From positions 186,001 to 250,000 of the forward strand of contig DATNEY010000026.1 of the NCBI GenBank assembly GCA_035606665.1: DNA of 64,000 nt, written 5' to 3'. This DNA comes from DASUGC01 sp035606665. GTDB lineage: Bacteria; Acidobacteriota; Vicinamibacteria; Vicinamibacterales; SCN-69-37. The position numbers were made by a program, and so were the translations under genes. This document shows, in pieces, positions 31,177-40,736 of the stretch. How positions within the stretch are numbered: position 1 is the stretch's first letter; each line of letters starts with the position of its first letter. The notes beneath the pieces were generated by a model, which searched no databases, was not told the DNA's origin, and saw only the letters and a list, made by a program, of their open reading frames with translations.

Positions 31177-33609
31177 CTATTCAATCGTGATCGGCTCTTG
31201 TGCCAGTGCAAGACGGACTGAGCGGCGCGTGTCTGAAATGGGACCGTACCAGATCGCCACACTGAGCAGCATCTGACCCTTCGGCCACTGCGACTTTAGA
31301 GTCAAGATCCGTTCGACGGTGCTTGCGCCAACGGCGATCGTCGCTTCTTGGTCCTCGGTGGCATCGTAGAAATAGCGGTCGCCCCTCGACAAGTCGGCAC
31401 CAAGCCACCCATCGAAACCGAATGGCAGCCCACTGTGCGCCTTGTAGATTAGGCGGAGAACAGAACCCTGAGGAACGGAGCCATCACGCTGACTCTTGAA
31501 TAGACGGTCTTCCTTCTCCTTCGCCGCGCGCGATGCGACGCCGTCGAAGCCGGCGTCGACGCGTGGCGACCCGTCCTCATTCGTGTCGTAGAGGCCCTCC
31601 AAGATCGGGCCGCGCGGGCGTTTTGCGCCCTCCAACACTGTCGAGCGGCCCAGACTCAACTTCACAAGCGCCGTACCCGTCGCGGCGCGGATAGCCTCGT
31701 CTCGCTTTCTAGCAAGCCATTCGTAACGGTACGCTCCATCGGGTCTTATCGAGCGCGCCTTCAGGAACTCTCGCAGGTCCAGTAACCCGATTGCGTCACC
31801 GGGTATTTCGCCGTGATCTAGCGAGACCTGCGGCCACAGGTATTTGCGCCACAGTCTCTTGGCCAGGTCACGCCGATGCTCGCAGGGGAGCTGTTGCCAC
31901 ACTGCGTCGAACCGGCGTCCCAGCTCACTCACCGTGGATGACAGAGACTGGACATCCCGATTGGCCGGTAACTCGGCCTGCAGGCCGGCGCAAAAACAAC
32001 TCGCGAACTTCGTACGGACCTCATCGAGAACCGTGTCGCCCATCCCACCGCCAGGAAGGTTGGCCATCGGTGGGAATTCGCAACGAGCCCACGCGCTACA
32101 GCAAGCATCCAGCACGTCGTGGCCAGACACTAGCCGTAACGGCGCAAGGGAAACGGCAACAAACTCGCGTTCATCATGCTTGGCCTGTCTTTCTTCGGCT
32201 TCACGTCGCAACACGTCCTCGGCCTCTGCCGCTCGGTGCTGCGCCTCCAGCAGGAGTTGGTAATCACCCCACGTTGTCCGCGGGTCAAGTTTCAGCCAGT
32301 CCAAGTACCGATCCAAATCGATGTGCTTCAGCACGACCTCTCGGAGTAACTCGCCCTCCTCGGAGGTGACGGGGCTTGAAAGTCGGTCTCGCATTACGGG
32401 AAGCCGCGAAGCCATCCAGGACTCGGTGACGAAGAGCCGATCGGGCCCCTTGTTGCATCCGTCAAAAAACGCTGCGATGACCTGCTCGACACCGAGCCCG
32501 CCACGAAGCTGGTCAAAGGTCACTGGACCTATGGATTCCGTCGAATTCTTCCCCGTCTTTCTATTCGCTTCAATTCTCGCCTTGATCCGTGCTCTTGTTG
32601 CAGTTTCCGTTTTTCTATTCGCTGCAATTCTCGCTTCAATCCGTGCTCTCGTTGCAGTCTCGCCGCTCGGAGGCGACGCTTCGCTCTTGATCGCCGCGCC
32701 ATCGAGTAACTCGCGCACTTGCGTTGCTCCAGGGCGCTCAGCCGGGTTCTTGGCAAGGAGTAGCGCTACTAGCTGGGCCAGTTCTTCTGACGCACCAACC
32801 AACCTGTCTGGTACTCGATGCAGGATCTGCGTCGCTATGTCGCCCGTCGAAAAGGGAGGTGCGCCGCTGACCATTTCGTAGAGCGTCGCGCCGAGGGCGT
32901 ACCAGTCGCTGGTTGGCCCAGCTTTGCCCATCACCGCTTCGGGTGCCATGTAGGCCAGCGTGCCCGACGTGTCGAGTCGTGACACCCGACTCAATGAGTC
33001 TCGAACCTCACGCGCGAGCCCGAAGTCCGCGAGCTTGACCGTGCCTTCTGGTCCCAGGAGCACGTTGGCGGGCTTCACATCGCGATGGAGCACGCCTTTT
33101 GCGTGAGCATAGGCAAGCGCTGCGGCTATTTGCGCGCCGACCCGTCGCGCGTCTCGGTCGTCGAGTCGGCGGTGACGCAGAAGCAGGGCGGCGAGCGAGA
33201 CGCCCTCGACATACTCCATCACCAGAAACTTGATCGGCCCCTGCGCCTCGAAGTGGAACATGCGCACGATATCCTCGTGCGCCAGTTCCATCGACGTCCG
33301 AGCCTCAATCTTGAGCCGATCGACTGCGCCGGTATCCTGGCTCAGGACATCCCGCAGGCGCTTAATCGCGCGCGGCTTCTTCAGCTCAACATCCTCAGCG
33401 AGGTAGACTTCACCTGTCGCCCCAGCGCCGATCAGCCGCTCGATGCGATACCGCCCACTGAGGAGCGCGCCGGTCGCCAGTCCAAGTTGCGTCGGATGCG
33501 CGTCGAGTGGATCCATCGGCGCCGCGCTGGCCGATGCAAGCTTGTGCCCACAGCGTCCGCAAAATGAAGTATCGTCAGGACTCGGCGCGCCGCATCTACG
33601 ACACAACAT
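31177..33609 (-). CDS. Zinc-ribbon Ser/Thr protein kinase with large C-terminal region
   Basis: 810 residues. An N-terminal zinc ribbon (Cys3, 6, 17, 20) precedes a complete PknB-type kinase: GAGATGEVY, Lys83, HRDVKPAN at 175-182, DFG at 195-197, MAPEA. Then comes a duplicated 18-residue helix (ETATRARI...EANRKT twice) and about 440 residues I do not recognise, partly helical, ending in a beta-rich domain (GDRYFYDATEDQEATIAVGA, SVAIWYGPISDTRR). No membrane helix is evident, so it is probably cytosolic. It is the last gene of the leftward operon that starts at 40518, after the MotAB-like pair. Its kinase is close to the one at 48999-50483. Confidence 0.88.
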   Translation of the reverse strand: MLCRRCGAPSPDDTSFCGRCGHKLASASAAPMDPLDAHPTQLGLATGALLSGRYRIERLIGAGATGEVYLAEDVELKKPRAIKRLRDVLSQDTGAVDRLKIEARTSMELAHEDIVRMFHFEAQGPIKFLVMEYVEGVSLAALLLRHRRLDDRDARRVGAQIAAALAYAHAKGVLHRDVKPANVLLGPEGTVKLADFGLAREVRDSLSRVSRLDTSGTLAYMAPEAVMGKAGPTSDWYALGATLYEMVSGAPPFSTGDIATQILHRVPDRLVGASEELAQLVALLLAKNPAERPGATQVRELLDGAAIKSEASPPSGETATRARIEARIAANRKTETATRARIKARIEANRKTGKNSTESIGPVTFDQLRGGLGVEQVIAAFFDGCNKGPDRLFVTESWMASRLPVMRDRLSSPVTSEEGELLREVVLKHIDLDRYLDWLKLDPRTTWGDYQLLLEAQHRAAEAEDVLRREAEERQAKHDEREFVAVSLAPLRLVSGHDVLDACCSAWARCEFPPMANLPGGGMGDTVLDEVRTKFASCFCAGLQAELPANRDVQSLSSTVSELGRRFDAVWQQLPCEHRRDLAKRLWRKYLWPQVSLDHGEIPGDAIGLLDLREFLKARSIRPDGAYRYEWLARKRDEAIRAATGTALVKLSLGRSTVLEGAKRPRGPILEGLYDTNEDGSPRVDAGFDGVASRAAKEKEDRLFKSQRDGSVPQGSVLRLIYKAHSGLPFGFDGWLGADLSRGDRYFYDATEDQEATIAVGASTVERILTLKSQWPKGQMLLSVAIWYGPISDTRRSVRLALAQEPITIE
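32555..32662. repeat. 54-bp tandem duplication inside the kinase gene
   Basis: Units 32555-32608 and 32609-32662 are direct copies with several silent and a few coding differences. They keep the frame and double a basic/acidic helix in the linker after the kinase domain. Confidence 0.85.
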
Positions 33610-33631
33610 CGTGGCCCATTTTGCCTCGACA

Positions 33632-34282
33632 CTACCGGCTCAGATCAATCCGGCTCAATTGACACGTGGAATCGGTGTGGAAGACAGCGAGGATGCTCAC
33701 ACGCCGCTCCTTCGCGAGGTCGGCGTTCGAAACTCCGAGTGCACGCTTCTGCGCGTCGGAAGTTCCCAGTTGCCGGAAGGCGGTGAGCGTGTTTCCTCGC
33801 CTAAGCCACCCTTGCAGCAAGGGTGAATGCGAATCTGAGTAGCTGGCGACCACGACGCAATCGTCCGGCATGCGGAGCTCGTTCACCAGGTAGTTCCGGA
33901 CAGCCATGGCCCGGTCTTCGGCGAGTTGCTGGTTTCGTTTCCCCTCGGGCGACGCGTATCCAATGACCTGAAGATGATTCGCTCCTCTTTCTCGGCTCTG
34001 TGCGCGGGCCCTGGCACTCTGCACAACCTGCTGAGCTACGCGGGCCACCGCCTGTGCGGTGTCAGGCGTCAGAGCAGATTGTCCGGCTTCGAAGAACCCC
34101 TGACCGGTGTTCTTCTCCGAAATGTCAATCAGCGTAGTCGGCAGAGTCGAGCGTGCCTTGCTCACATCCCGCCAACCCAAAGCTGCGACGAGCAGGAACA
34201 TCGCAAATAGCGAGAGCACGAGGGCCGCGCCCGGTCCAAAGTCATCATCCTCATGCGTTCCGACTTGCGGCGGGAGGCTCAC
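33632..34282 (-). CDS. MotB/ZorB-like OmpA-domain membrane protein
   Basis: 216 residues from GTG 34282, which overlaps the stop of the MotA-like gene (GTGA). A short acidic N-terminus (HEDDDFGPG), one membrane helix (AALVLSLFAMFLLVAALGW) and a linker precede an OmpA/MotB C-terminal domain: FFEAGQSALTPDTAQAVARV, LQVIGYASPEGKRNQQLAED, RAMAVRNYLVNELRMPDD. The domain binds peptidoglycan in relatives. The proton-carrying Asp of MotB usually lies at the start of the helix; here Asp residues lie just before it (DDD), so ion conduction is plausible but unproven. It pairs with the MotA-like gene as in ZorAB or MotAB. Confidence 0.75.
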   Translation of the reverse strand: MSLPPQVGTHEDDDFGPGAALVLSLFAMFLLVAALGWRDVSKARSTLPTTLIDISEKNTGQGFFEAGQSALTPDTAQAVARVAQQVVQSARARAQSRERGANHLQVIGYASPEGKRNQQLAEDRAMAVRNYLVNELRMPDDCVVVASYSDSHSPLLQGWLRRGNTLTAFRQLGTSDAQKRALGVSNADLAKERRVSILAVFHTDSTCQLSRIDLSR

Positions 34283-35715
34283 CGAGATCCCAGTAACAGA
34301 AAGAGCAGCGTGAGACCAGACGCGCACGCTAGAGCGACGAGTGCGTGCGGGACAAAACGAAACACACCGCTTCCCAGGTGTAATGACGTCATGTCTCTGA
34401 CGCCGGTAACATCGCGATGGACGCTTGCGATCTCGGACTTCAGTGCGAACACGGCGTGATCCTGCGACATGTCGATCTGTTTCGAAATCTGCCTGGCCAT
34501 TCCAGCGATAGTCCCGACGTCGTAATAGGTATTGAGCTTTTTCAAGAACTCGTCATGCGACTGCGAGATCCCGTCCAGGAAGCCATCGAGCTTTGCCTTG
34601 GCGCCGCCTAGGCTTTCCAGACCTGCTTCAATGGTCTTCGCCTGCTCAGCGATGGCGCTTGCCAAGGTCACGATGCCTTCCTTCACCGTCAGGGTCTGCT
34701 CCTGCAACCGGGCACTGACATGCTGCAGCGAAGCGAGCAGTTCGTCATTGTTCAGCGAGTTACTCGCCAACGCAATCATGGTCGCCGTCGCTTCGTCCAG
34801 CTTCCGAAAATATGCGAATTGCTTCTTTCGAACCGACGAGAGCAGCATCGCGCCAAACACGGACACCGATAATCCGCCGACGCTGGCACCGAACGCGAGA
34901 AGCAGGCCATCTAGGACCTTTCGAATCGCGCCCTCGTCGGAAGCGGTGTCGTCAATCGCCTCAGCCGGCATTCCGGGTTCCGCGATGGCTTGAGCAGCGA
35001 CGTGCTGCGGCGCTTCGCTGGATGCGATCATGGCCGGGACTGCGTTGATGACGAGCACAAGTCCAATAAAGTGACAGAGGATTCCAAGCCGCAAGGCGGT
35101 GCGTTGAACGGCCTCCAGTCTCAGCGTGGACTCCATGCTTTCGCGCTGGTACGGTTCGATCAGGTTAATGGTCGATTCGAAACGCCGGTCCATGGCCTCG
35201 GCGCAGATTCTCTGAAAAAGACGCAGACTGGCAGGTTTGGGATTGTCCGGGTTGTCGGGAAGGTGGAGGCTCTCGAGATGTGCCACATTCACCCGAGTTC
35301 TGGGATCGCGTCGAATCTGCTGCAGGGCCTGCGCCGCACTCTTCTCAACGTGCTGAGCGATCGCCAGATTCACTCCCAGATCAGCCAGCGCAGAACGGGC
35401 ATGCGAAACTGCGCGAAACGCCAACAGAAATATCGGGACTGCTCCCCAGGCCACGATGAAATGGACGACATCAACTGGTCCGGCAAACGTCGGCCGTGCT
35501 CGTGTCAGCGTCCAGGGGACTGCGATGACACCACAGACCGCGAGCAGCAGCACGCCGACGGCGACGAGGCTCCCGAACCGAGGGTTATCCTCACCGAAGA
35601 AGGCACTGCGTCGATAGTCCCGCACCGTCATTCGTGCGCGGCGCGTCGTCGGGTTCTGGTGCGACGTCTGGTCTTCGCTCGGAGACGACGCTGGTGGCTG
35701 ATCGGTCTGTTCCAT
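34279..35715 (-). CDS. MotA/ZorA-like membrane protein with coiled-coil tail
   Basis: 478 residues from ATG 35715, one base after the upstream stop. Predicted helices: LVAVGVLLLAVCGVIAV, VHFIVAWGAVPIFLLAF, LGILCHFIGLVLVINAV, LDGLLLAFGASVGGLSVSVF (a MotA/TolQ/ExbB-like pore pair), then a long coiled coil (LQHVSARLQEQTLTVKEGIV onward) and a last helix (VPHALVALACASGLTLLFLL). Pairing with an OmpA-domain protein is typical of proton-driven stator units. The long cytosolic tail is reminiscent of ZorA, whose tail transmits the signal in Zorya defence, but the extra C-terminal membrane helix differs. Assignment is by topology and context. Confidence 0.65.
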   Translation of the reverse strand: MEQTDQPPASSPSEDQTSHQNPTTRRARMTVRDYRRSAFFGEDNPRFGSLVAVGVLLLAVCGVIAVPWTLTRARPTFAGPVDVVHFIVAWGAVPIFLLAFRAVSHARSALADLGVNLAIAQHVEKSAAQALQQIRRDPRTRVNVAHLESLHLPDNPDNPKPASLRLFQRICAEAMDRRFESTINLIEPYQRESMESTLRLEAVQRTALRLGILCHFIGLVLVINAVPAMIASSEAPQHVAAQAIAEPGMPAEAIDDTASDEGAIRKVLDGLLLAFGASVGGLSVSVFGAMLLSSVRKKQFAYFRKLDEATATMIALASNSLNNDELLASLQHVSARLQEQTLTVKEGIVTLASAIAEQAKTIEAGLESLGGAKAKLDGFLDGISQSHDEFLKKLNTYYDVGTIAGMARQISKQIDMSQDHAVFALKSEIASVHRDVTGVRDMTSLHLGSGVFRFVPHALVALACASGLTLLFLLLGSR

Positions 35716-35716
35716 G

Positions 35717-37888
35717 CTAGTTCTCGTCTTCCGTGTCAGGCGCCGCCGGCGTTCCAAGCGCTCGAGTCGTGGGGGCAGGGCCGATCTGGAATGTCGGATC
35801 CATCGGCGTCATGATTGAACCTGTGCCGCGCTCGCGGTAGAGCGCCTCCAGATCCGCTTTGACCAGCTTCTTCCTGGCGTCGATCTCGGCCACCCTCTCG
35901 GTATCGCCCTCCACATACGCATTGCGCAGTTGGCTCGAAAGGTCATTCAGGATCAACTCAAAATCCCTCGTCTCGTTCTCCCAGTTCCGCAAAGGCCGGC
36001 CGACAGACTCGTCGTGGCGGAACCAATGAACGATCGCGATGCCAAGTCCAAGGTCCCGCGCGAGTCGCTCATTGACCCAGCGTTCGGCGTGAACAACCAC
36101 ATCTCTGCTTGACGCAGAGACAAAGGTGCGTAGGTTCAAGCTGGAGTACTCGTTGATGAACGAGGCAACATGCTCGCGAACCGTTTCGGCCACGCGTTCG
36201 GGCGTCGGTCTCTTCTTCCGGAATTGCGAAAAATGCGTACCGGAAATGCTATTCACAGATGCGCGCACATCGACGATGATCTTCGTATTAGGGTCTTCAA
36301 CTCCTTTCAGGGCCAAGGGCGTCTCGACCAGGAGCTGGTAAGCTTTCATCAATTCGTCCTGACGAGGCGTAAAGTGAACAAGCGGTTCACTGTCCGGCTT
36401 GAATGGCTCACAGGCCGCTCTAATCGCTGACTCGAGCCGCGTCGCCACTGACACTTCGGACGAGCTCCCGTCGCCGAATAGGCGCAGGTAGAATTCCTCG
36501 GGGCTCGTCTTCCGAAGCTCCGCCGCCACGGTCGAGCGAATGCGTTCTTCGACCGTCTGGCGGATCCCGGTGTTCTTCTTGAATAGCGTGCCGAGCACTG
36601 ACCGGTCGCCAATGCGCAGCCGCGTCTCGATATCCAGTACTACTTCGCACTCGCGTGACGCGAGTGGGAACGTTGCGTTTTCAATCGTGCATTCGAAGCC
36701 GCGCTGGAGAACGTCGAAATCAAGATTCGTCTGCAACACGAGCCGTGTCGCTGGCGCGTAGCCGATGTTTCGAGCCGCAGCTCGAATGGCCTCTTCCGTG
36801 TCATGAATCTTGTCGTCAAAGCAATCAAAGAGATCGACATAGTAGACGTCGAGAAGATGATGAGTAATAGCCTCCCGCACCGTCCTGCGAGCCCACGAAT
36901 CGAGGTCGTCGTGATCGACACCGCTGCTCATCAACAAACCGAGATCCACGAGCTCGATTCGCAATGCGACATCAACTTCGACTGGATCGGGATAGTCCAA
37001 CTGCCGAAACTGCTCCTTGGTGATATCGATCTCGAACGAGCGCTGCACGCCGGCGACTGGCGGCTTCACGTCGATCATGAGGCGAGCGACCTCGCGTCCC
37101 GCAGGTGCCGCCACAGCGGTAGCGACGGCTTCGACCATCGCTTTCAGCCGACCCTGGCTCTCGAACTGCCAGAGATGGAGGCCGACCTGTGTTCGGAATA
37201 GGTCCCGCATCTCTCGCCTGAGCGTGTCTTCGACGATGTCACGACGGCCGGTAGGCATGAACGCGAGAACCGAGCCGGGCGCCAGGCGAAGATCGAGATC
37301 AAGCGACAGCTCCAGGTCCGGTTTGTAATCCCGGAGCACCACCGGCATTTTCGGAGCCCGAATCTCGAGTACCTCCTTGGCCTCGGCTTCGCCGCGAATC
37401 AGGATCTCAGCGCTCATAACTTGAAGGAGTGCTTCATCCTTGGCAACCTTGACGATGTGGGCTTTGAGGGGCTCCCTGAATCGGCCGAAGCTCTCGATAA
37501 ACTGAGCGGGTGTTACGTTGCGGTCACCCATGAACCCGCCAATCCATCGATTGATGAGTATCTCGACAGCCCGGTCCGGATTGGGCGCCTCCCTCACCAG
37601 ATCGACGAGCCTGCGCGCGTCGGCTTCCGTGTGGCCGGCAAACTGCAGCGCCAGGGATATCTGGAGCGGGAGCCGCCAGTCGCGCTCTGGAGCGTCGATG
37701 TCGCGGTCGATTCTGATGTTGGCCCACCCGGAATGAGCCTGCGGCCGGGTCACACAATAGAACCACTTTTCCGAGAACCAGCCACCAGCAACGGAGGCTT
37801 CGACGACGATTCCGTCAATCGCCGCCTCGTGTTTCTCGGACCGGTCGATTCTTCGAATAATCGGGTCCATTTGGAAATTGGTCGACAT
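35717..37888 (-). CDS. Large protein with about five SPFH-like repeats
   Basis: 723 residues, no membrane helix. I see five imperfect repeats of about 120 residues, each a beta-rich stretch followed by an amphipathic helix block such as RDIVEDTLRREMRDLFRTQV, DSWARRTVREAITHHLLDVY, QTVEERIRSTVAAELRKTSP and ERVAETVREHVASFINEYSS, then a strand like ATRLVLQTNLDF. This resembles the second half of SPFH/band-7 domains. It ends in a charged coiled coil and a proline tail. The gene lies between the zinc-ribbon protein at 40518 and the MotA-like gene in one operon. A membrane-scaffold or ring-forming role is inference. Confidence 0.5.
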   Translation of the reverse strand: MSTNFQMDPIIRRIDRSEKHEAAIDGIVVEASVAGGWFSEKWFYCVTRPQAHSGWANIRIDRDIDAPERDWRLPLQISLALQFAGHTEADARRLVDLVREAPNPDRAVEILINRWIGGFMGDRNVTPAQFIESFGRFREPLKAHIVKVAKDEALLQVMSAEILIRGEAEAKEVLEIRAPKMPVVLRDYKPDLELSLDLDLRLAPGSVLAFMPTGRRDIVEDTLRREMRDLFRTQVGLHLWQFESQGRLKAMVEAVATAVAAPAGREVARLMIDVKPPVAGVQRSFEIDITKEQFRQLDYPDPVEVDVALRIELVDLGLLMSSGVDHDDLDSWARRTVREAITHHLLDVYYVDLFDCFDDKIHDTEEAIRAAARNIGYAPATRLVLQTNLDFDVLQRGFECTIENATFPLASRECEVVLDIETRLRIGDRSVLGTLFKKNTGIRQTVEERIRSTVAAELRKTSPEEFYLRLFGDGSSSEVSVATRLESAIRAACEPFKPDSEPLVHFTPRQDELMKAYQLLVETPLALKGVEDPNTKIIVDVRASVNSISGTHFSQFRKKRPTPERVAETVREHVASFINEYSSLNLRTFVSASSRDVVVHAERWVNERLARDLGLGIAIVHWFRHDESVGRPLRNWENETRDFELILNDLSSQLRNAYVEGDTERVAEIDARKKLVKADLEALYRERGTGSIMTPMDPTFQIGPAPTTRALGTPAAPDTEDEN

Positions 37889-37902
37889 GGCGCTCGCGCT
37901 CC

Positions 37903-40518
37903 TTACAGATCAAGTGAATGGGTCGTCGATGTCGAAGCCATCCGACGAAGCCGTCTCAACTGACTTCGCAGTCCCTTCAGGTGGGCTTCGATCGCGCGCC
38001 GGTCATTTGCCGGAAGAACTGGACCGGCGAGCAGTGTCGCCACTACGCGTCCGAAGCCGTCGTCAATTGCTCCAAGGCATTGCCGCAACGAGGCCAGACC
38101 GGCTTTCGGTACGACGGTGCGAAGCGAGGCACCCACCGCAAGCTCCGTCTTGTCGCCAGGAAAGCAAGTCAACCAGTCTGTCAGGGTCATCGCGCGAAAC
38201 AGCACTGGTGAAGGACCAACGGCGCTCACCGTGTCCCGACTGGCTGCCGAGAAGGCCTCCCACCAGGCCATCAGCAGAATCGGCGCCGCTTCCAACGCGT
38301 CGCTCATCACGCGCCGGCGCAGGGAGAGAGGGAACATCCACAAGCCGGGCAATGCGGCCACGCGAATAGCGCGTGCCTCGATGGTCCTCGTTGCAAGCGG
38401 ATGCCACAGCCACGAGACAAGACTCTGAACCTGACCCTGTTCGCCATCTTGAAGCACTCCCCCAAGAGGAGAGTGGACTTGAAGTCCGGCGAGGGACGAC
38501 TCACAGATCTCCACCAGGAGACGCGCTGCGACCTCTTCTCTCAGGTTGGAACCTGACGCGTCGATGGGAATCCAGTCCGGTCCCCATAGCGTCGAGATTG
38601 GCAAACTGCCTTGCCGGATGGCTCCGCGCATCTGCCGAACGACCTGATCCCTGACGTCTGAAGGCGCCTCACTTAGGAGCCGTTTTGCCAGAGTCAGCGA
38701 ACCCTGGAGAAGACCACCGACGCCCCAAAGTCGTCGAAGAAGCCCTGCCGCGAGCCAATGAGCGCCCAAGTCGATGAAACGGCCCACGGCAGAAACTGCG
38801 CGATCGGGCTGGTGCCACTCGCGAATAACGTCCCCGGTCCAGACGAGTAACGCGGCACGCCGCTCCCTCGTCAAGCTCTGCCACAGAAGTGCCAGGCGTT
38901 CGTTCTCGCCGACGGCTCCTCCGGCGGCCGGTGCGCACGCCAGAATCCACTGCGCCAGTACCTGGTTGTCGTACGTTGGGCTGGCGATAGCCTGAACCGC
39001 CGCCACCTGCGATGCGCCCCGCGACATATCCTCCTGCCCGAGGATGAACTGTGGGTCGCGAACGTAACCAGCGAGCCGGCCGAACACCCACTGGAATTGA
39101 GACTCCCCAAACAGCGCGGTCAGCTCGCCCCGCCAGGACCGATCGCCCAGCGCCGCAATCACAGCCCCGGAGCTCGACTTCAGAATGCGAATGCCGCAGG
39201 CAGACATCAACTGAGTTGCCTGGCGCCGCCACATTCGCTCGAGGCGGAACGCTGGGCTATCGTCAGGAGTTGCGCCGGCCGCAAGACAGGCGTCAGGTGC
39301 GGCGAACGGGATAAGTGTTCGGACGATGACATCGAAGCGGTCGAGGGGCAAGCCCGGCAGTGGCTCTTCGGGATTCTCCCGGAAGAACGCGATCACGAAA
39401 AGAATTAGTTCGTTGAGAGCGCGCTCTTCGGGGGGTTCTACGTTCAGTAGTGCGTTCCACGTGGGAGGGTTGTCGTCACGGCATGCCGGGCCACCTTCGA
39501 TCCCGTGTGCTCGGTCGATTCGCTGTTTGAGGCTTCCATCCGCGGCACCTTGAGTGAGCAATTCTGCGACACGTTCGTCCGTGCCGCCCCACAGTCCAGC
39601 CTTTCGTTGTCGCATGAACTCCTGTTCAAGAACGGCGGCGGCGCCACCAAAGGCGGCACGCAGACGGGGACCAACGAAATCGACTTCGGTTTCCACCCAT
39701 TCTCTCGGCAGCCCACCCTGTAGTCCGGCCGCCTTCATCAAGCTTGGAGTCGTGAGAACCAGGACCCAAGTGGCCGTGTCTTCAAGAACGCGTTCGAGGT
39801 CGGTCCGCCGGTACGGATCAATGCACAGGCTGGTCAGGAATCTTTCGGCAGACCTGTCCGCAGCGTAGACAACAACAACTGCTGGGTCTCCTGTTCTTGA
39901 CTCCAGGAGGTCCCACACGACAGGCATTTCGCCGCGAACGACCTGAAGCTTGCGGCATGAGACAAACTGGGACTGGAACGGCACCAGCCGAGCGGCCGAA
40001 TTCAACACATCCCTATCGACGCATGTCAGAAACAGGACGCGGCGTTCATGTAGGCACCTTGCCCATCGCTCAACAGCGGACGAGTCAAGCGGGACGAGCC
40101 CGACCGTGTTTGAATGCAGGGCCTCCAGGTACTGCTGTGGATTCTCCCGGTCCTCCTGGAATGCTTGCGTGATGTTGTTGATGATGGTGGTCGTGTTGGA
40201 GGTGCTGGTGATGTTGCCCCCCACTACCTGAGTACGTGCCACAGCCACGCCAGACGGAAACACAGTGTCTGTCTTAGCGGCGAGCGCGTCGCGCTGATCA
40301 GCCAAATCACCGTCGATGACGGTGGAGGCCTGCGGCGCTGACATCGCCGGCTCTGGCACGGGCGGTGGACGCTTCTCCACTAGAGCGCTACCGCACTCGC
40401 CGCAGAACTTCACGCCCGCCGAAAACTCGCGGTTGCAGCCAGCGCACCGCAATGGCGGTGCGACGGACACATCCGCTCGTTCCTGCGATTCAGCCACGTC
40501 CGCCGTCGGGTCCGCCAT
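37903..40518 (-). CDS. Zinc-ribbon protein of unknown function, first gene of the kinase/MotAB operon
   Basis: 871 residues. An N-terminal zinc ribbon (CAGCNREFSAGVKFCGECG) precedes a polar Asn/Thr stretch (VVGGNITSTSNTTTIINN) that recalls the HSS/TRDDHS linkers of two other cluster proteins. An alpha-beta domain follows (RRVLFLTCVDRDVLNSAARL, PAVVVVYAADRSAERFL, WVLVLTTPSLMKAAGL) that could be a nucleotide-binding or TIR-like sandwich, though I find no Walker A. The remainder is helical and Trp-rich and not recognised. ATG 40518 is preceded by the promoter at 40588-40617. The next gene starts 15 bases after its stop. Confidence 0.7.
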   Translation of the reverse strand: MADPTADVAESQERADVSVAPPLRCAGCNREFSAGVKFCGECGSALVEKRPPPVPEPAMSAPQASTVIDGDLADQRDALAAKTDTVFPSGVAVARTQVVGGNITSTSNTTTIINNITQAFQEDRENPQQYLEALHSNTVGLVPLDSSAVERWARCLHERRVLFLTCVDRDVLNSAARLVPFQSQFVSCRKLQVVRGEMPVVWDLLESRTGDPAVVVVYAADRSAERFLTSLCIDPYRRTDLERVLEDTATWVLVLTTPSLMKAAGLQGGLPREWVETEVDFVGPRLRAAFGGAAAVLEQEFMRQRKAGLWGGTDERVAELLTQGAADGSLKQRIDRAHGIEGGPACRDDNPPTWNALLNVEPPEERALNELILFVIAFFRENPEEPLPGLPLDRFDVIVRTLIPFAAPDACLAAGATPDDSPAFRLERMWRRQATQLMSACGIRILKSSSGAVIAALGDRSWRGELTALFGESQFQWVFGRLAGYVRDPQFILGQEDMSRGASQVAAVQAIASPTYDNQVLAQWILACAPAAGGAVGENERLALLWQSLTRERRAALLVWTGDVIREWHQPDRAVSAVGRFIDLGAHWLAAGLLRRLWGVGGLLQGSLTLAKRLLSEAPSDVRDQVVRQMRGAIRQGSLPISTLWGPDWIPIDASGSNLREEVAARLLVEICESSLAGLQVHSPLGGVLQDGEQGQVQSLVSWLWHPLATRTIEARAIRVAALPGLWMFPLSLRRRVMSDALEAAPILLMAWWEAFSAASRDTVSAVGPSPVLFRAMTLTDWLTCFPGDKTELAVGASLRTVVPKAGLASLRQCLGAIDDGFGRVVATLLAGPVLPANDRRAIEAHLKGLRSQLRRLRRMASTSTTHSLDL

Positions 40519-40587
40519 CGTGGTCTCCGGGATGAAAGGTCACGGCGCGCTGGAGCGGGCAGCCGCGAACCCGCACATCGAGCGCTC

Positions 40588-40617
40588 ACTATAGGTAATT
40601 TAGGGTAATTAAGTCAA
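40588..40617 (-). promoter_or_regulatory. Promoter of the leftward zinc-ribbon/MotAB/kinase operon
   Basis: On the minus strand TTGACT (40617-40612) and TATAGT (40593-40588) are 18 bases apart. The spacer contains taattaccctaaatta, an inverted form of the gggtaat motif found in other promoters of the cluster. Confidence 0.65.
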
Positions 40618-40736
40618 CTAGGTTCGTCTTAATACCTAACCAACCGGCCGTGCCGGACTTTAGATCCTGCGCCGGCCCGCGGCTCGTGGCATTGCCTGGG
40701 CAGAGGCCGCGAACCTCCACATCAATCGGCCGATGA

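Noticed and set aside
24132..35715. A complete Zorya system (ZorAB plus SNF2 helicase)
   Set aside because: The MotAB-like pair and the helicase lie in different operons and on different sides of a recombination junction, and no ZorC-like protein was recognised.
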